The notes under the pieces are model-generated. The model saw nothing but the letters and a program-made list of their open reading frames with translations, did no database searches and was not told the origin of the DNA. Positions 8,007-17,832 of a stretch of DNA of 64,000 nt are shown piece by piece. The number at the start of each line of letters is the position of its first letter. The first letter of the stretch is position 1. Source of the DNA: Rubritepida flocculans DSM 14296 (GTDB lineage: Bacteria > Pseudomonadota > Alphaproteobacteria > Acetobacterales > Acetobacteraceae); the NCBI RefSeq assembly GCF_000425365.1, contig NZ_AUDH01000007.1, positions 1 to 64,000 on the forward strand, written 5' to 3'. The translations under genes and the position numbers were made by a program.

Positions 8007-9047
8007 ATGGCCGAGACCCGCATCCTGCCCACCACCGTCGTCGGCAGCTACCCCCAGCCCGCCTGGCTGGTGGACCGCGCCATCCTGACCAGGAACAACG
8101 TGGTGCCGCGGGTGCGGCTGAAGGAGATCTGGCGCGTCGCCGAGGACGCGCTGGAGCAGGCGCAGGACGACGCGACGCTCATCGCCATCCGCGACATGGA
8201 GCGCGCGGGCATCGACATCATCACCGACGGCGAGATGCGCCGCGAAAGCTACTCCAACCGCTTCGCGCTGGCGCTGGAGGGCGTGGACGTGGACAACCCG
8301 GCCGTGGTCCAGGGCCGCATGGGCAAGCCCACCCCGGTGCCGCGCGTCACCGGCCCCATCCGCCGCCGCCACGCCGTGGAGGTGCGCGACGTGCAGTTCC
8401 TGCGCGCCAACACCGACCGGCAGGTGAAGATCACCCTGCCCGGCCCCTTCACCCTCTCCATGCAGGCCAAGGACGAGCACTACGGCGACGAGGAGGCGCT
8501 GGCCATGGCCTATGCCGCCGTGGTGGCCGAGGAGGCGCGCGACCTCAAGGCCGCCGGGGCGGACGTGATCCAGCTCGACGAGCCCTGGCTGCAGGCGCGG
8601 CCCGAGCAGGCCAGGCGCTATGGCGTGAAGGCCATCAACCGCGCGCTGGAGGGGGTGGAGGGCACCACCGTCGTCCACCTGTGCTTCGGCTACGCCGCGC
8701 TGGTGACGGAGAAACCCTCCGGCTACTCCTTCCTCCCGCAGCTCGCCGACAGCATGGCCACGCAGATCTCCATCGAGGCGGCGCAGCCCAAGCTCGATCT
8801 CGGAATCCTCTCCGACCTCTCGACCAAGACCATCATGCTCGGCGTGCTCGACCTCGGCACGGCGGAGGTGGAGACGCCGGAGCTGGTGGCCGAGCGGCTG
8901 CGCGCCGGGCTGCGCCATGTGCCGGCCGAGCGGCTGGTGGCGGCGCCCGATTGCGGGATGAAATACCTCCCGCGCGAGCGCGCCTTCGCCAAGCTCAAGG
9001 CGCTGGCGGAGGGCGCGGCCATCGTCCGGCGCGAACTGGGCGCCTGA
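8007..9047 (+). CDS. MetE-core-like (cobalamin-independent methionine synthase C-terminal domain) protein
   Basis: 346 residues, matching only the C-terminal catalytic barrel of MetE. TTVVGSYPQP opens the barrel; Zn-thiolate ligands are H224 and C226 (VVHLCFGY) and C316 (PDCGMKYLPR). The folate-oligoglutamate N-terminal barrel of full MetE is absent, so the methyl donor may differ. Such short proteins often work on thiols other than homocysteine, including in xenobiotic pathways. The divergent dioxygenase operon is the only contextual hint. ATG 8007 follows GGAGGAGAGCGC. Confidence 0.85.
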   Translation: MAETRILPTTVVGSYPQPAWLVDRAILTRNNVVPRVRLKEIWRVAEDALEQAQDDATLIAIRDMERAGIDIITDGEMRRESYSNRFALALEGVDVDNPAVVQGRMGKPTPVPRVTGPIRRRHAVEVRDVQFLRANTDRQVKITLPGPFTLSMQAKDEHYGDEEALAMAYAAVVAEEARDLKAAGADVIQLDEPWLQARPEQARRYGVKAINRALEGVEGTTVVHLCFGYAALVTEKPSGYSFLPQLADSMATQISIEAAQPKLDLGILSDLSTKTIMLGVLDLGTAEVETPELVAERLRAGLRHVPAERLVAAPDCGMKYLPRERAFAKLKALAEGAAIVRRELGA

Positions 9048-9144
9048 TCGGGCGTCTCGGGGGGGGGCCGCCACCCCCCTACCCCCGCGCGGCGCGAGGG
9101 CGTAAAGCGCGCGGGATTGGTCGCTGCCCCGCGGAGAGTCCCGA

Positions 9145-11283
9145 ATGAGCCTGCACGTCGCGCCTGAGCTGAAGTCCTTCATCGAGGCCGAGGCGCTGCC
9201 CGGCACCGGCGTCTCGGCCGAGGCGTTCTGGTCGGGGCTGGGGTCGCTGCTGGCCGATCTCGCGCCGCGCAACGCCGCGCTGCTCGCGAAGCGCGACGCG
9301 CTGCAGGCGAAGATCGACGCCTGGCACCGCGCCCATCCGCAGAAGCCCATCGACGCGGCGGCCTATGAGGCCTTCCTGCGCGAGATCGGCTATCTTCTGC
9401 CCGAGCCGGAGGATTTCGCCGTCACCACCGCGAATGTGGACCCCGAAATCGGCGGCGTGGCGGGGCCCCAGCTCGTGGTGCCCGTCTCCAACGCGCGCTA
9501 TGCGCTGAATGCGGCCAATGCGCGCTGGGGCAGCCTCTACGACGCGCTCTACGGGACGGACGCGATCCCCGAGACGGACGGGGCCGAGCGCGGCAAGGGC
9601 TACAACCCCGCCCGCGGGGCCAAGGTCATCGCCTTCGCGCGCAAGACGCTGGACCGGATCGCGCCGCTCTCCGGCGCGGGCCATGCCGAGGCGCTGAAGT
9701 ACACGGTGAAGGACGGCAAGCTCGCGGTGGTGCTGCAGGGCGGGGGCGCCACGGGGCTCAAGCACCCCGAGCGCTTCGCCGGCTATCGCGGCGAAGCGGC
9801 CGCGCCCAGCGCCATCCTGCTGCGCCACAACGGGCTGCACGCCGAGATCGTGATCGACCGCGCCCACATGATCGGCAAGGAGGATCCCGCGGGCGTGGCG
9901 GATGTGGTGCTCGAGGCCGCGCTCACCACCATCCAGGACTGCGAGGACAGCGTGGCGGCCGTGGACGCGGCCGACAAGGTGGCCGTCTATCGCAACTGGC
10001 TCGGCCTGATGAAGGGCACGCTGACGGCGGAGTTCGAGAAGGGCGGCCGGACGCTGACGCGCCGCCTGGCCGAGGACCGCCGCTACACCGCGCCCGACGG
10101 GGCGACCTTCACCCTGCCCGGCCGGTCGGTGATGCTGGTGCGCAACGTCGGCCACCACATGATGACCGACGCGGTGACCTGGAACGGCGAAGAGACGCCC
10201 GAGACGATTCTGGACGCGCTGGCGACGAGCCTCATCGCGCTGCACGACATCCGCGGGGCGCGGATGAACTCGCGCGCCGGCAGCGTCTACATCGTGAAGC
10301 CCAAGATGCACGGGCCGGAAGAGGTGGCCTGGGCGGTGGAGCTCTTCGCGCGCGTCGAGTCCATCCTCGGCTTGCCCCCCGCCACGCTCAAGATGGGGAT
10401 CATGGACGAGGAGCGCCGCACCACGGTGAACCTCAAGGCCTGCATCAAGGAGGCGGCCGAGCGCGTGGTGTTCATCAACACGGGCTTCCTGGACCGCACC
10501 GGCGACGAGATCCACACCTCGATGGAAGCCGGCGCCATGATCCGCAAGAACGACATGCGCGGCACCGCCTGGATCAAGGCCTATGAGGACTGGAACGTGG
10601 ACATCGGCCTGATGTGCGGCCTGCGCGGGCGCGCGCAGATCGGCAAGGGCATGTGGGCGATGCCCGACGCCATGGCCGCCATGCTGGAGCAGAAGATCGC
10701 CCACCCCAGGGCGGGCGCGAACACCGCCTGGGTGCCCTCGCCCACCGCGGCCACGCTGCACGCGCTGCACTATCACGAGGTGGACGTGGCCGCGCGGCAG
10801 GAGGAGATCGCCCGGGGCGGCCGGCGCGCGAAGCTCGGCGACCTGCTGACCATTCCCGTCGCCACCCAGACCAACTGGCCCGCCCAGGACATCCAGGCCG
10901 AGCTCGACAACAACGCCCAGGGCATCCTCGGCTATGTGGTGCGCTGGGTGGACCAGGGCGTGGGCTGCTCCAAGGTGCCCGACATCCACGATGTGGGGCT
11001 GATGGAGGACCGCGCGACGCTGCGCATCTCCTCGCAGCACATCGCCAACTGGCTGCGGCACGGCATCGTCACCGAAGCGCAGGTGATGGAGACGATGAAG
11101 CGCATGGCCGCGGTGGTGGACCGCCAGAACGCGGGCGATCCGGCCTACAGGCCCATGGCGCCGGGCTTCGACGGGCCGGCCTTCCAGGCGGCCTGCGCGC
11201 TGGTCTTCGAGGGGGCGGCGCAGCCCAACGGCTACACCGAGTTCCTGCTGACCAAGTTCCGCCGGATCGCCAAGGCGGGGTGA
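9145..11283 (+). CDS. glcB: Malate synthase G
   Basis: 712 residues, the normal size of monomeric isoform G, which condenses glyoxylate and acetyl-CoA to malate in the cytoplasm. Visible signatures are [20 protein letters not shown] with the active-site Arg, [20 protein letters not shown] and [18 protein letters not shown] with the catalytic Asp of MED and the conserved Cys. No isocitrate lyase is in the window, so the glyoxylate source (glycolate, purine or pyrimidine breakdown) is open. Followed by a strong hairpin at 11290-11324. Confidence 0.96.
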   Translation: MSLHVAPELKSFIEAEALPGTGVSAEAFWSGLGSLLADLAPRNAALLAKRDALQAKIDAWHRAHPQKPIDAAAYEAFLREIGYLLPEPEDFAVTTANVDPEIGGVAGPQLVVPVSNARYALNAANARWGSLYDALYGTDAIPETDGAERGKGYNPARGAKVIAFARKTLDRIAPLSGAGHAEALKYTVKDGKLAVVLQGGGATGLKHPERFAGYRGEAAAPSAILLRHNGLHAEIVIDRAHMIGKEDPAGVADVVLEAALTTIQDCEDSVAAVDAADKVAVYRNWLGLMKGTLTAEFEKGGRTLTRRLAEDRRYTAPDGATFTLPGRSVMLVRNVGHHMMTDAVTWNGEETPETILDALATSLIALHDIRGARMNSRAGSVYIVKPKMHGPEEVAWAVELFARVESILGLPPATLKMGIMDEERRTTVNLKACIKEAAERVVFINTGFLDRTGDEIHTSMEAGAMIRKNDMRGTAWIKAYEDWNVDIGLMCGLRGRAQIGKGMWAMPDAMAAMLEQKIAHPRAGANTAWVPSPTAATLHALHYHEVDVAARQEEIARGGRRAKLGDLLTIPVATQTNWPAQDIQAELDNNAQGILGYVVRWVDQGVGCSKVPDIHDVGLMEDRATLRISSQHIANWLRHGIVTEAQVMETMKRMAAVVDRQNAGDPAYRPMAPGFDGPAFQAACALVFEGAAQPNGYTEFLLTKFRRIAKAG

Positions 11284-11289
11284 TCCTCG

Positions 11290-11328
11290 CGCGCGCCGCC
11301 CGGCTTCACGCAGGGCGGCGCGCGTTCT
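11290..11328 (+). terminator. Rho-independent-like terminator after malate synthase
   Basis: Perfect 12-bp stem: CGCGCGCCGCCC (11290-11301) pairs with GGGCGGCGCGCG (11313-11324), with an 11-base loop and then TTCT. It lies directly after the glcB stop. Confidence 0.7.
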
Positions 11329-11366
11329 AGCCTCCCCGCGCCAGGCAAGGTCGAGGAGGAAGCGCC

Positions 11367-12275
11367 ATGATGCTCAAGGACAAGGTCGCCGTCGTCACGG
11401 GTTCGGGGGGCGGCATCGGGCGCGAGATCGCCCTCGCCATGGCCGAGGCCGGCGCGAAGGTGGTGATCAACGACGTGGGCGCCTCGCTGGGCGGCGAGGG
11501 CTTCTCCGCCACCCCGGCCGAACAGACCAAGGCGCTGATCGAGCAGCGCGGCGGCCAGGCCGCCATCAGCACGGACAGCGTCGCCACCTGGGCCAGCGCG
11601 CAGAAGATCGTGCAATGCGCGCTGGACAGCTTCGGGCGCATCGACATCGTGGTGAACAACGCGGGCATCCTGCGCGACCAGATCTTCCACCGCATGACGC
11701 CGGAGGAATGGGACGCGGTGATCGCCGTCCACCTCAACGGCAGCTTCTACGTCAGCCGCGCGGCGGCGACGCATTTCCGCCAGCAGGAGAGCGGCGCCTT
11801 CGTCCACATCACCTCCACCTCGGGGCTGATCGGCAATTTCGGACAGGCGAACTACTCGGCGGCGAAGCTCGGCATCGTGGCGCTGTCGAAGTCCATCGCG
11901 CTCGACATGAAGCGCTACAACGTGCGCTCCAACTGCCTCGCCCCCTTCGCCTGGAGCCGCATGACGAGCAGCATCCCCGCCGAGACGCCCGAGCAGAAGG
12001 CGCGCGTGGAGCGGCTGATGCGCATGGGCCCGGAGAAGAACGCGCCGCTCGCCGTCTTCCTCGCATCCGATGCGGCCGCCGAAGTCACGGGCCAGATCTT
12101 CGCGCCGCGCATGCACGAGCTGTTCCTGTTCAGCCAGAACCGCCCGATCCGCTCGGTGCACAGCGAGAGCGGCTGGACGCCCGAGAAGATCGCCGAGATC
12201 GCCCTGCCCGCGCTGCGCGCGAGCTTCATCCCGCTCGAACGCTCGGGCGACGTGTTCAGCTGGGACCCCGTCTGA
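11367..12275 (+). CDS. SDR-family 3-hydroxyacyl-CoA dehydrogenase-like oxidoreductase
   Basis: 302 residues. Rossmann motif TGSGGGIG at 11-18, NNAG at 97-100, catalytic S150, Y163 and K167 (NYSAAK). NDVGASLGGEG and the long C-terminal extension after residue 240 (SGWTPEKIAEIALPALRASF) resemble the dehydrogenase part of peroxisomal multifunctional enzyme type 2, which oxidises (3R)-hydroxyacyl-CoA with NAD. First gene of an operon with acyl-CoA dehydrogenase and acyl-CoA synthetase. Two adjacent ATGs at 11367/11370 follow GAGGAGGAAGCGCC. Confidence 0.88.
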   Translation: MMLKDKVAVVTGSGGGIGREIALAMAEAGAKVVINDVGASLGGEGFSATPAEQTKALIEQRGGQAAISTDSVATWASAQKIVQCALDSFGRIDIVVNNAGILRDQIFHRMTPEEWDAVIAVHLNGSFYVSRAAATHFRQQESGAFVHITSTSGLIGNFGQANYSAAKLGIVALSKSIALDMKRYNVRSNCLAPFAWSRMTSSIPAETPEQKARVERLMRMGPEKNAPLAVFLASDAAAEVTGQIFAPRMHELFLFSQNRPIRSVHSESGWTPEKIAEIALPALRASFIPLERSGDVFSWDPV

Positions 12276-12282
12276 GCCGGCG

Positions 12283-13440
12283 ATGGATTTCCGGCTGACC
12301 GAGGAGCAGGCGGCCTTCCAGCAGGTGGTGCGCGGCTTCGCCGAACGCCACCTCGCCGCGGGCGCCGTCGAGCGCGCCCACACCGTGGGCTTTCCCTGGG
12401 ATGTGGCGAAGCTGATGGCCGCCCAGGGCCTGTTCGGCATCATGCTGCCCGAGGAGGATGGCGGCCAGGGCGGCACGCTGCTCGACGCGGTGCTGGCCAT
12501 GGAGCAGATCGCCGCCGTCTGCCCGCGCAGCGCGGATGTGCTGCAGGCGGGCAATTTCGGCGCCTTCCGCACGCTCGCTGAATACGCCACGCCCTGGCAG
12601 AAGGAGCGCTTCTTCCGCCCCCTCCTCGCCGGCGAGGCCGTGGCCGCCGTCGGCATGACGGAGCCCGAGGCGGGCTCCGCGCTGACCGACCTCACCACGC
12701 ATTGCGTGCCGGACGGCGCGGGCTGGCGCCTCAACGGGCAGAAGGTGTTCACGACCAACAGCGCGGAGGCGAATGTCTTCGTCGTCTATTGCCGCTTCGG
12801 GCCCGGCGTGGGCGGCATCGGCTCGGTGCTGGTGGAGCGCGGGATGGAAGGCTTCCGCCTCGGCGCGCCCAGCCTCTACATGAACGACGAGGAGTGGTGC
12901 GCCCTCTACTTCGACGACGTGTACATCCCGCCCGAGATGGTGCTGCTCGGCCCCGGCGGCTTCAAGAAGCAGATCGGCGGCTTCAACGTGGAGCGCGTGG
13001 GCAACAGCACGCGCGCGCTGGCGCTGGGCGAATACTGTTTCGCGCAGGCGCGCGCGCACGCGATGACGCGCCGGCAGTTCGGCCGCCCGCTGATGGAGTT
13101 CCAGGGCCTGCAGTGGAAGTTCGCGGAGATGCGCGTGGCGCTGGACGCCGCGCGGCTGCTGCTCTACCGCGCGGCGGCCAACGCGGGCCGCGGCCTGCCC
13201 GACGCGCAGGAGGTGGCGATCGCCAAATACGCCTGCAACCAGGCGGGCTGGCTGGCGGCCAACGAGTCCATGCAGGTGATGGGCGGCATGGGCTACTCGA
13301 AGGATCTCCTCATCGAGTACTGCGTGCGGCGCACGCGCGGCTGGATGATCGCCGGCGGCAGCCTCGAGATGATGAGGAACCGCATCGCCGAGGGCGTGTT
13401 CGGCGTCAGCTTCTCCCAGCGCCCCCCGAAACCCGCATGA
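12283..13440 (+). CDS. Acyl-CoA dehydrogenase
   Basis: 385 residues with the ACAD plan: N-terminal helices, central beta domain (GMTEPEAGSALTD; FTTNSAEANVFVV) and C-terminal helical domain (RRQFGRPLMEFQGLQWKFAEM). The YEGT-type glutamate base of medium-chain enzymes is replaced by the run IAGG (about 356-359), so the base may sit elsewhere, as in isovaleryl-CoA-type enzymes. FAD-dependent alpha,beta-desaturation of an acyl-CoA is expected; the chain specificity is unknown. Starts 7 bp after the SDR stop and overlaps the next gene in ATGA. Confidence 0.92.
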   Translation: MDFRLTEEQAAFQQVVRGFAERHLAAGAVERAHTVGFPWDVAKLMAAQGLFGIMLPEEDGGQGGTLLDAVLAMEQIAAVCPRSADVLQAGNFGAFRTLAEYATPWQKERFFRPLLAGEAVAAVGMTEPEAGSALTDLTTHCVPDGAGWRLNGQKVFTTNSAEANVFVVYCRFGPGVGGIGSVLVERGMEGFRLGAPSLYMNDEEWCALYFDDVYIPPEMVLLGPGGFKKQIGGFNVERVGNSTRALALGEYCFAQARAHAMTRRQFGRPLMEFQGLQWKFAEMRVALDAARLLLYRAAANAGRGLPDAQEVAIAKYACNQAGWLAANESMQVMGGMGYSKDLLIEYCVRRTRGWMIAGGSLEMMRNRIAEGVFGVSFSQRPPKPA

Positions 13441-15473
13441 AGGCGCTGCTGGCCCCGCAGCGCATCGCCCTGATCGGCGCCTCGGCGGATCCGGCGCGCC
13501 TCACCGCCCGGCCGCAGATCTATCTCCGCCGCCACGGCTATGGGGGCGCGCTCTATCCGGTGAACCCGCGCGCCGGCGACATCCTCGGCGAGCCCGCCTT
13601 CGCGCGCGTGGAGGACATCCCGGGCGAGATCGACTTCGCCTACATCCTGCTCGGCACGGAGCAGGTCGAAGGCCAGATCGAGGCCGTCGCCGCCAAGGGC
13701 GCGCGAGTCGCCTGCGTGCTGGCCGACGGCTTCGCCGAGGCGGGCGAGGAAGGCGCGGCGCGCCAGGCGCGCTGCGTCGCCGCAGCCCGCGCGGCGGGAA
13801 TGCGGCTGCTCGGCCCCAACTCCATGGGCGTCATCAACATCCCCGCGCGCATCGCCGCCAGCGTGAACGCGGCGCTGGAGGCCGAGACTCTGCCGGAGGG
13901 GCGCGTCGCGCTCGTCAGCCAGTCGGGCTCCATGCTGGGCGCGATCCTCTCGCGCGGCGCGGCGCGCGGCATGGGCTTCTCGCACCTCATCGCCACCGGC
14001 AACGAGGCGGACCTCACCGCGGGCGAGATCGCCGCCATGCTGGTGGAGGAGCCCGGCGTGGACGCGGTGATGCTCTTCCTCGAGGCCATCCGCGCGCCAC
14101 AGCACTTCGCGCACGCCGCCTGGAGGGCGCGCGCGGCGGGCAAGCCGCTCATCGCCTACAAGCTCGGCCGCTCGCCCTACGGGGCGGAGCTCGCCACCAG
14201 CCACACCGGCGCCCTGGCGGGCAGCGACGCGGCGGCCGAGGCCTTCTTCCGCGCGCACGGCATCCTGCGCGCGACGATGCTGGAGAGCTTCCTCGAACTG
14301 CCCGCGCTGGCGCTGGGCCGCACGCCCCAGGCCCGCAGGCGTCGCGCGGTCTCGGTGCTCACCACGACGGGCGGCGGCGGCGCGATGGCGGTGGACGCGC
14401 TGGGGGTGGCGGGCATCGAGGCGCGCCCGCCCGACGCAAAGGCGGCCGCCGCCCTGGCGGCGGCGGGCATGGCGGCCCATGGCCGGCTGCTCGACATGAC
14501 GCTGGCCGGCACGAAGCCCGAGCGCATCGAGGCCGCCATCACCGCCCTCGCCGCGGCCGAGGACACGGAGGCGATCATCCCCGTCATCGGCTCCTCCGCG
14601 CAGTTCCGCCCGCAGGATGCGGTGGCGGGCATCCTGCGCGGCCGCGACGCGATCCGAGGGGCGAAGCCCATCGCGGCCTTCCTCGCCCCCCAGGCCGACG
14701 CCTCGCTGCGCCTGCTGGCCGAGGCGGGCATCCCGGCCTTCCGCACGCCGGAGTCGCTGGCGGATGCGATGCGCGCCTTCCTCGACTGGCGCGCGCCGCG
14801 CCCCGCACCGCACATCGCCGCCCCGCAGGCCGATCTCCCCGAGGCGCCGGACGAGGCGGACGCGCGCGAGCTGCTCGCGGCCCTCGGCCTCGCCTCGCCC
14901 TTCGCGCGCTTCACCGAGGCCGACGCCCCGCCGGAGGGGCTCTGCTATCCCGTCGCGCTCAAGATCCTCTCGCCCGACATCGCGCACAAGACGGAGCTCG
15001 GCGGCGTCGTGCTGAACATCGCGGATGCGCGCCAGCTTCGCGTCGAGGCGGCGGCGATGCGCGCGCGCGTGCACCGCGCCGCACCCGCCGCGCGCATCAC
15101 GGGCTTCCTCGTGCAGGGCATGGCGAAGGGGCTCGCGGAGGCCATCCTGGGCTTCCGCCGCGATCCGGAGGTCGGGCCCATCGTGCTGCTCGGCGCGGGG
15201 GGCGTGCTGGCGGAGCTGCACCGCGACGTCGCCATCCGCCTCGCGCCGCTGCATCTCGACGAGGCGCGGGAGATGATCGCGGAGGTGCGCGCGCTGCGCG
15301 TGCTCACCGGCTGGCGCGGCCTGCCGCGCGGCGATCTCGAGGCGCTGGCGCAGGCCATCCTCGCCATGGGCCGCCTCGCCGCGCTCGAGACGGTGAAGGA
15401 GGCCGAGGTGAACCCGCTGATGATCCACGAGCGCGGCCTGACCGTCGCCGACGCCTGGGTGGTGCGCGCATGA
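13437..15473 (+). CDS. NDP-forming acyl-CoA synthetase (acetyl-CoA synthetase/succinyl-CoA synthetase-like fusion)
   Basis: 678 residues combining a CoA-binding domain (LIGASADP, YPVNP), a succinyl-CoA ligase-like domain with the phospho-His H256 in ATSHTGALAGSD, and a C-terminal ATP-grasp domain from about 460 (YPVALKILSPDIAHKTELGG; EAEVNPLMI). The reaction is acid + CoA + ATP to acyl-CoA + ADP + Pi. The fused alpha-beta order is common in proteobacteria. Linked by 4-bp overlaps on both sides, so it likely activates or recycles the substrate of the neighbouring acyl-CoA dehydrogenase. Confidence 0.92.
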   Translation: MKALLAPQRIALIGASADPARLTARPQIYLRRHGYGGALYPVNPRAGDILGEPAFARVEDIPGEIDFAYILLGTEQVEGQIEAVAAKGARVACVLADGFAEAGEEGAARQARCVAAARAAGMRLLGPNSMGVINIPARIAASVNAALEAETLPEGRVALVSQSGSMLGAILSRGAARGMGFSHLIATGNEADLTAGEIAAMLVEEPGVDAVMLFLEAIRAPQHFAHAAWRARAAGKPLIAYKLGRSPYGAELATSHTGALAGSDAAAEAFFRAHGILRATMLESFLELPALALGRTPQARRRRAVSVLTTTGGGGAMAVDALGVAGIEARPPDAKAAAALAAAGMAAHGRLLDMTLAGTKPERIEAAITALAAAEDTEAIIPVIGSSAQFRPQDAVAGILRGRDAIRGAKPIAAFLAPQADASLRLLAEAGIPAFRTPESLADAMRAFLDWRAPRPAPHIAAPQADLPEAPDEADARELLAALGLASPFARFTEADAPPEGLCYPVALKILSPDIAHKTELGGVVLNIADARQLRVEAAAMRARVHRAAPAARITGFLVQGMAKGLAEAILGFRRDPEVGPIVLLGAGGVLAELHRDVAIRLAPLHLDEAREMIAEVRALRVLTGWRGLPRGDLEALAQAILAMGRLAALETVKEAEVNPLMIHERGLTVADAWVVRA

Positions 15474-16285
15474 GCGACCCCCGCGCGCTGATCGAGGCCC
15501 GCTTCGGCTTCCTGCCCTTCACACCGCCCGCCGAGATTCCCCCCGCGCTCGCGCAGCTTCTCGACCGGCGGGTGACGCGCCGCTACCGCCCCGATCCCAT
15601 TCCCGCGCCGCTGCTCGACACGGTGCTCGCCGCCGCCGCCTCCGCGCCCTCCAAGAGCGACATGCAGCAGTGGAGCGTCGTGGTGCTCGAGGAGGCGGCG
15701 CCCATCGCCGCCATCGCGGACTGGATCGGCGGCATGCCCTGGATCAAGGACGCGCCGGTGCTGCTCGTCTTCTGCGCCGATGTCCGCCGCGGCCGCGACA
15801 TCTGCGCCCGCGCGGGGCGCGAGCACGCGAACGACAATCTCGACACGCTGCTCAACGCGGCGGTGGACGCCGCCCTCGCCATGGGCATGGCGATCGTGGC
15901 GGCGGAGGCGGCGGGTCTCGGGAGCTGCCCGATCAGCTATGTCCGCAACCACCTCGAGAAGATCGGCCCCCTGCTCGGCCTGCCCAAGGGCGTGTTTCCC
16001 GTGGCGGGGCTGACGCTCGGCTTCCCCGAAGCGCGGAACCCGGTCTCGGTGCGGCTGCCGCCGGCGGTGACGGTGCATCGCGGCCGCTACGACGCCTCGG
16101 GCGAGGCCGAGGCCATCGCCGCCTATGACGCGCGCCGGCCGCCCGCCCGGCCCCGCTATCCGGAGATCCACGGCCCCGCGCCCGAGGGCTGCCGCTGGAG
16201 CGAGAACCTGGCCCGCCAGCTCTCCGTGCCCGAGCGCGCGGGCTTCCGCGCCTGGCTGCGCGCGCGGGGCTTCGCGCTTGACTGA
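15470..16285 (+). CDS. Nitroreductase-family FMN oxidoreductase
   Basis: 271 residues. DRRVTRRYRPDPIP and SAPSKSDMQQWSVVVLE are the FMN phosphate/ring contacts of the nitroreductase fold, and GLGSCPISYVRNH and GLTLGFP are typical of the C-terminal half. An added C-terminal tail (from about 205) ends with WSENLARQLSVPERAGFRAWL. It could reduce an enoyl or quinone intermediate of the operon's acyl-CoA pathway; that is inference. Overlaps the synthetase gene by 4 bp and the NUDIX gene by 8 bp. Confidence 0.85.
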   Translation: MSDPRALIEARFGFLPFTPPAEIPPALAQLLDRRVTRRYRPDPIPAPLLDTVLAAAASAPSKSDMQQWSVVVLEEAAPIAAIADWIGGMPWIKDAPVLLVFCADVRRGRDICARAGREHANDNLDTLLNAAVDAALAMGMAIVAAEAAGLGSCPISYVRNHLEKIGPLLGLPKGVFPVAGLTLGFPEARNPVSVRLPPAVTVHRGRYDASGEAEAIAAYDARRPPARPRYPEIHGPAPEGCRWSENLARQLSVPERAGFRAWLRARGFALD

Positions 16286-16958
16286 GCGCCCGGGCGCCGA
16301 CAACCCGGGCGTGGCCGACGCCGCGGGCCGCACGGCGCGCCGCGTGACGCCGAAGGATGCGGCGAGCCTCCTCCTCTGGCGCGAGGGCCCGCGCGGCGTG
16401 GAGGTGCTGATGGGCCGCCGCCACCACGCGCTGCGCTTCATGCCGGGCGTGCTGGTCTTTCCCGGCGGCCGCGTGGACCGCGGCGATTACCGCGCGCCCG
16501 CGCTCTCCGAACTCTCGCCCCTGACGCGGCGGATGCTGGAGGTCTCGGCGCGGCCCTCCCTGGCGCGGGCGCTGGCGGTGGCGGCGGCGCGGGAACTGCA
16601 CGAGGAGACGGCGCTGCTGCTGGGCGAGCTGCGCGAGGGGCGGCTCGCGCCCGATCTCGCGCCGCTCTCCTATCTCTGTCGCGCCATCACGCCGGTGGGT
16701 CGGCCGCTGCGCTTCCACGCCCGCTTCCTCATCGCGCCCGCCGAGGCGGCGCGCGGGGCGATCCAGGGATCGGGCGAGCTGGAGGAGCTGCGCTTCTTCC
16801 CGATGGACGACCTCGCGGGCCAGCCGGTGATGAACATCACCGCGCTCATCCTCGCGGAGTTCCGGGCCTGGCTCGCGCTCACGCCGCGCGGGCGTTCCAC
16901 GCGCACGCTCATCGCCATCAAGGGGATGGACCGGCGCGTGCCCGAGCGGATCAGGTGA
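16278..16958 (+). CDS. NUDIX hydrolase, NUDT19-like with split box
   Basis: 226 residues from TTG 16278, or 215 from GTG 16311; no ATG lies between, and neither has a strong ribosome site, so the start is uncertain. PGVLVFPGGRVDRGD is separated by a long insert from AARELHEETALLL, the REXXEE core that binds metal. That spacing is like CoA-diphosphatase-type NUDT19/NUDT7 proteins. At the end of an acyl-CoA operon a CoA or acyl-CoA housecleaning role is plausible. The stop overlaps the convergent metallo-hydrolase gene by 8 bp. Confidence 0.82.
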   Translation: MTERPGADNPGVADAAGRTARRVTPKDAASLLLWREGPRGVEVLMGRRHHALRFMPGVLVFPGGRVDRGDYRAPALSELSPLTRRMLEVSARPSLARALAVAAARELHEETALLLGELREGRLAPDLAPLSYLCRAITPVGRPLRFHARFLIAPAEAARGAIQGSGELEELRFFPMDDLAGQPVMNITALILAEFRAWLALTPRGRSTRTLIAIKGMDRRVPERIR

Positions 16959-17832
16959 GTCTCCAGGCCTCGCCCTCGCGCCGCGCCACGCCGTCCTGCT
17001 CCAGCACGAGAAGCTGCGCGAGCAGGCTGCGCCCGGCGGCCCTGATCAGCCGCGGGTCCATCGGCCCATAGACGGGGCCGACCAGCGCCTCCGCCGTCAT
17101 CGGCCCGCCCTCGCGCAGCGCCTGCACGATGCGCGCCTCGCGCCGCTGGCGGTGCTGGGCCAGCGCGTCGAGGAAGGGCATGGGCTCGGGCAGCTTCGGG
17201 CCATGGCCGGGCAGGTAGAGGCGGTCCTGCCCCTCGCGCGCGCGCAGCTTCGCAAGGCTCGTCATGTAGGCGCGCATGTCGCCATCGGGCGGGCTGACGA
17301 CGCTGGTGGACCAGCTCATCACATGGTCCGCGCTGAACAGGATGCCCGTGCCCTCCAGCGCGAAGCAGAGGTGGTTGCCGCAATGGCCGGGCGTGAACAG
17401 TGCGGTGAGGCGCCAGTCGTGGCCCTCGACCGCCGCGCCGTCGGCCAGGCGGTGATCGGGCTGGAAGTCATGGTCGCCGCCCTCGCCGCCTTCCTCGGGC
17501 GGGGTCGCGTGCGGGCCGTGGGCGTAGCTCGGCGCCCCCGTCGCGGCCTGCAGCGCGGCCGCGCCCGGCGAGTGGTCGCGATGGGTGTGCGAGACGAGGA
17601 TGTGCGTGATGCGCTCGCCGCGCGTCGCCTCCAGGATGGCCTGCAGATGCGCCGCATCGGCCGGGCCCGGATCGAGCACCGCGACCGAGGCGCCGCCCCC
17701 GATGAGGTAGGTGTTGGTGCCGCGCCAGGTGAAGGCGCCCGGGTTGTCGCACAGGATGCGCCGCACGCCGGGCGCGATGCGCTCCACCGCGCCGGGGGCG
17801 AGCCCATCCTCGCGCAGGAAGGGAACGCTCAT
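16951..17832 (-). CDS. Metallo-beta-lactamase-fold hydrolase (LACTB2-like)
   Basis: 293 residues. The metal motif HTHRDH is at 82-87, with later ligands in TPGHCGNHLCF, FSADHVM and LPGHGP. The final 80 residues (RREARIVQALREGGPMTAEALV) look like the winged-helix C-terminal domain of the LACTB2/beta-lactamase-associated family. Substrate is unknown; relatives act on RNA or on small esters. ATG 17832 overlaps the upstream EamA gene by 4 bp, so it is last in a four-gene overlapping chain that begins with the MaoC-like gene. Confidence 0.87.
   Translation of the reverse strand: MSVPFLREDGLAPGAVERIAPGVRRILCDNPGAFTWRGTNTYLIGGGASVAVLDPGPADAAHLQAILEATRGERITHILVSHTHRDHSPGAAALQAATGAPSYAHGPHATPPEEGGEGGDHDFQPDHRLADGAAVEGHDWRLTALFTPGHCGNHLCFALEGTGILFSADHVMSWSTSVVSPPDGDMRAYMTSLAKLRAREGQDRLYLPGHGPKLPEPMPFLDALAQHRQRREARIVQALREGGPMTAEALVGPVYGPMDPRLIRAAGRSLLAQLLVLEQDGVARREGEAWRLT

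Noticed and set aside
9079-11061. 660-codon minus-strand frame opposite malate synthase
   Set aside because: Low-complexity His/Arg/Gly-rich product; malate synthase on the other strand is full length and unambiguous.
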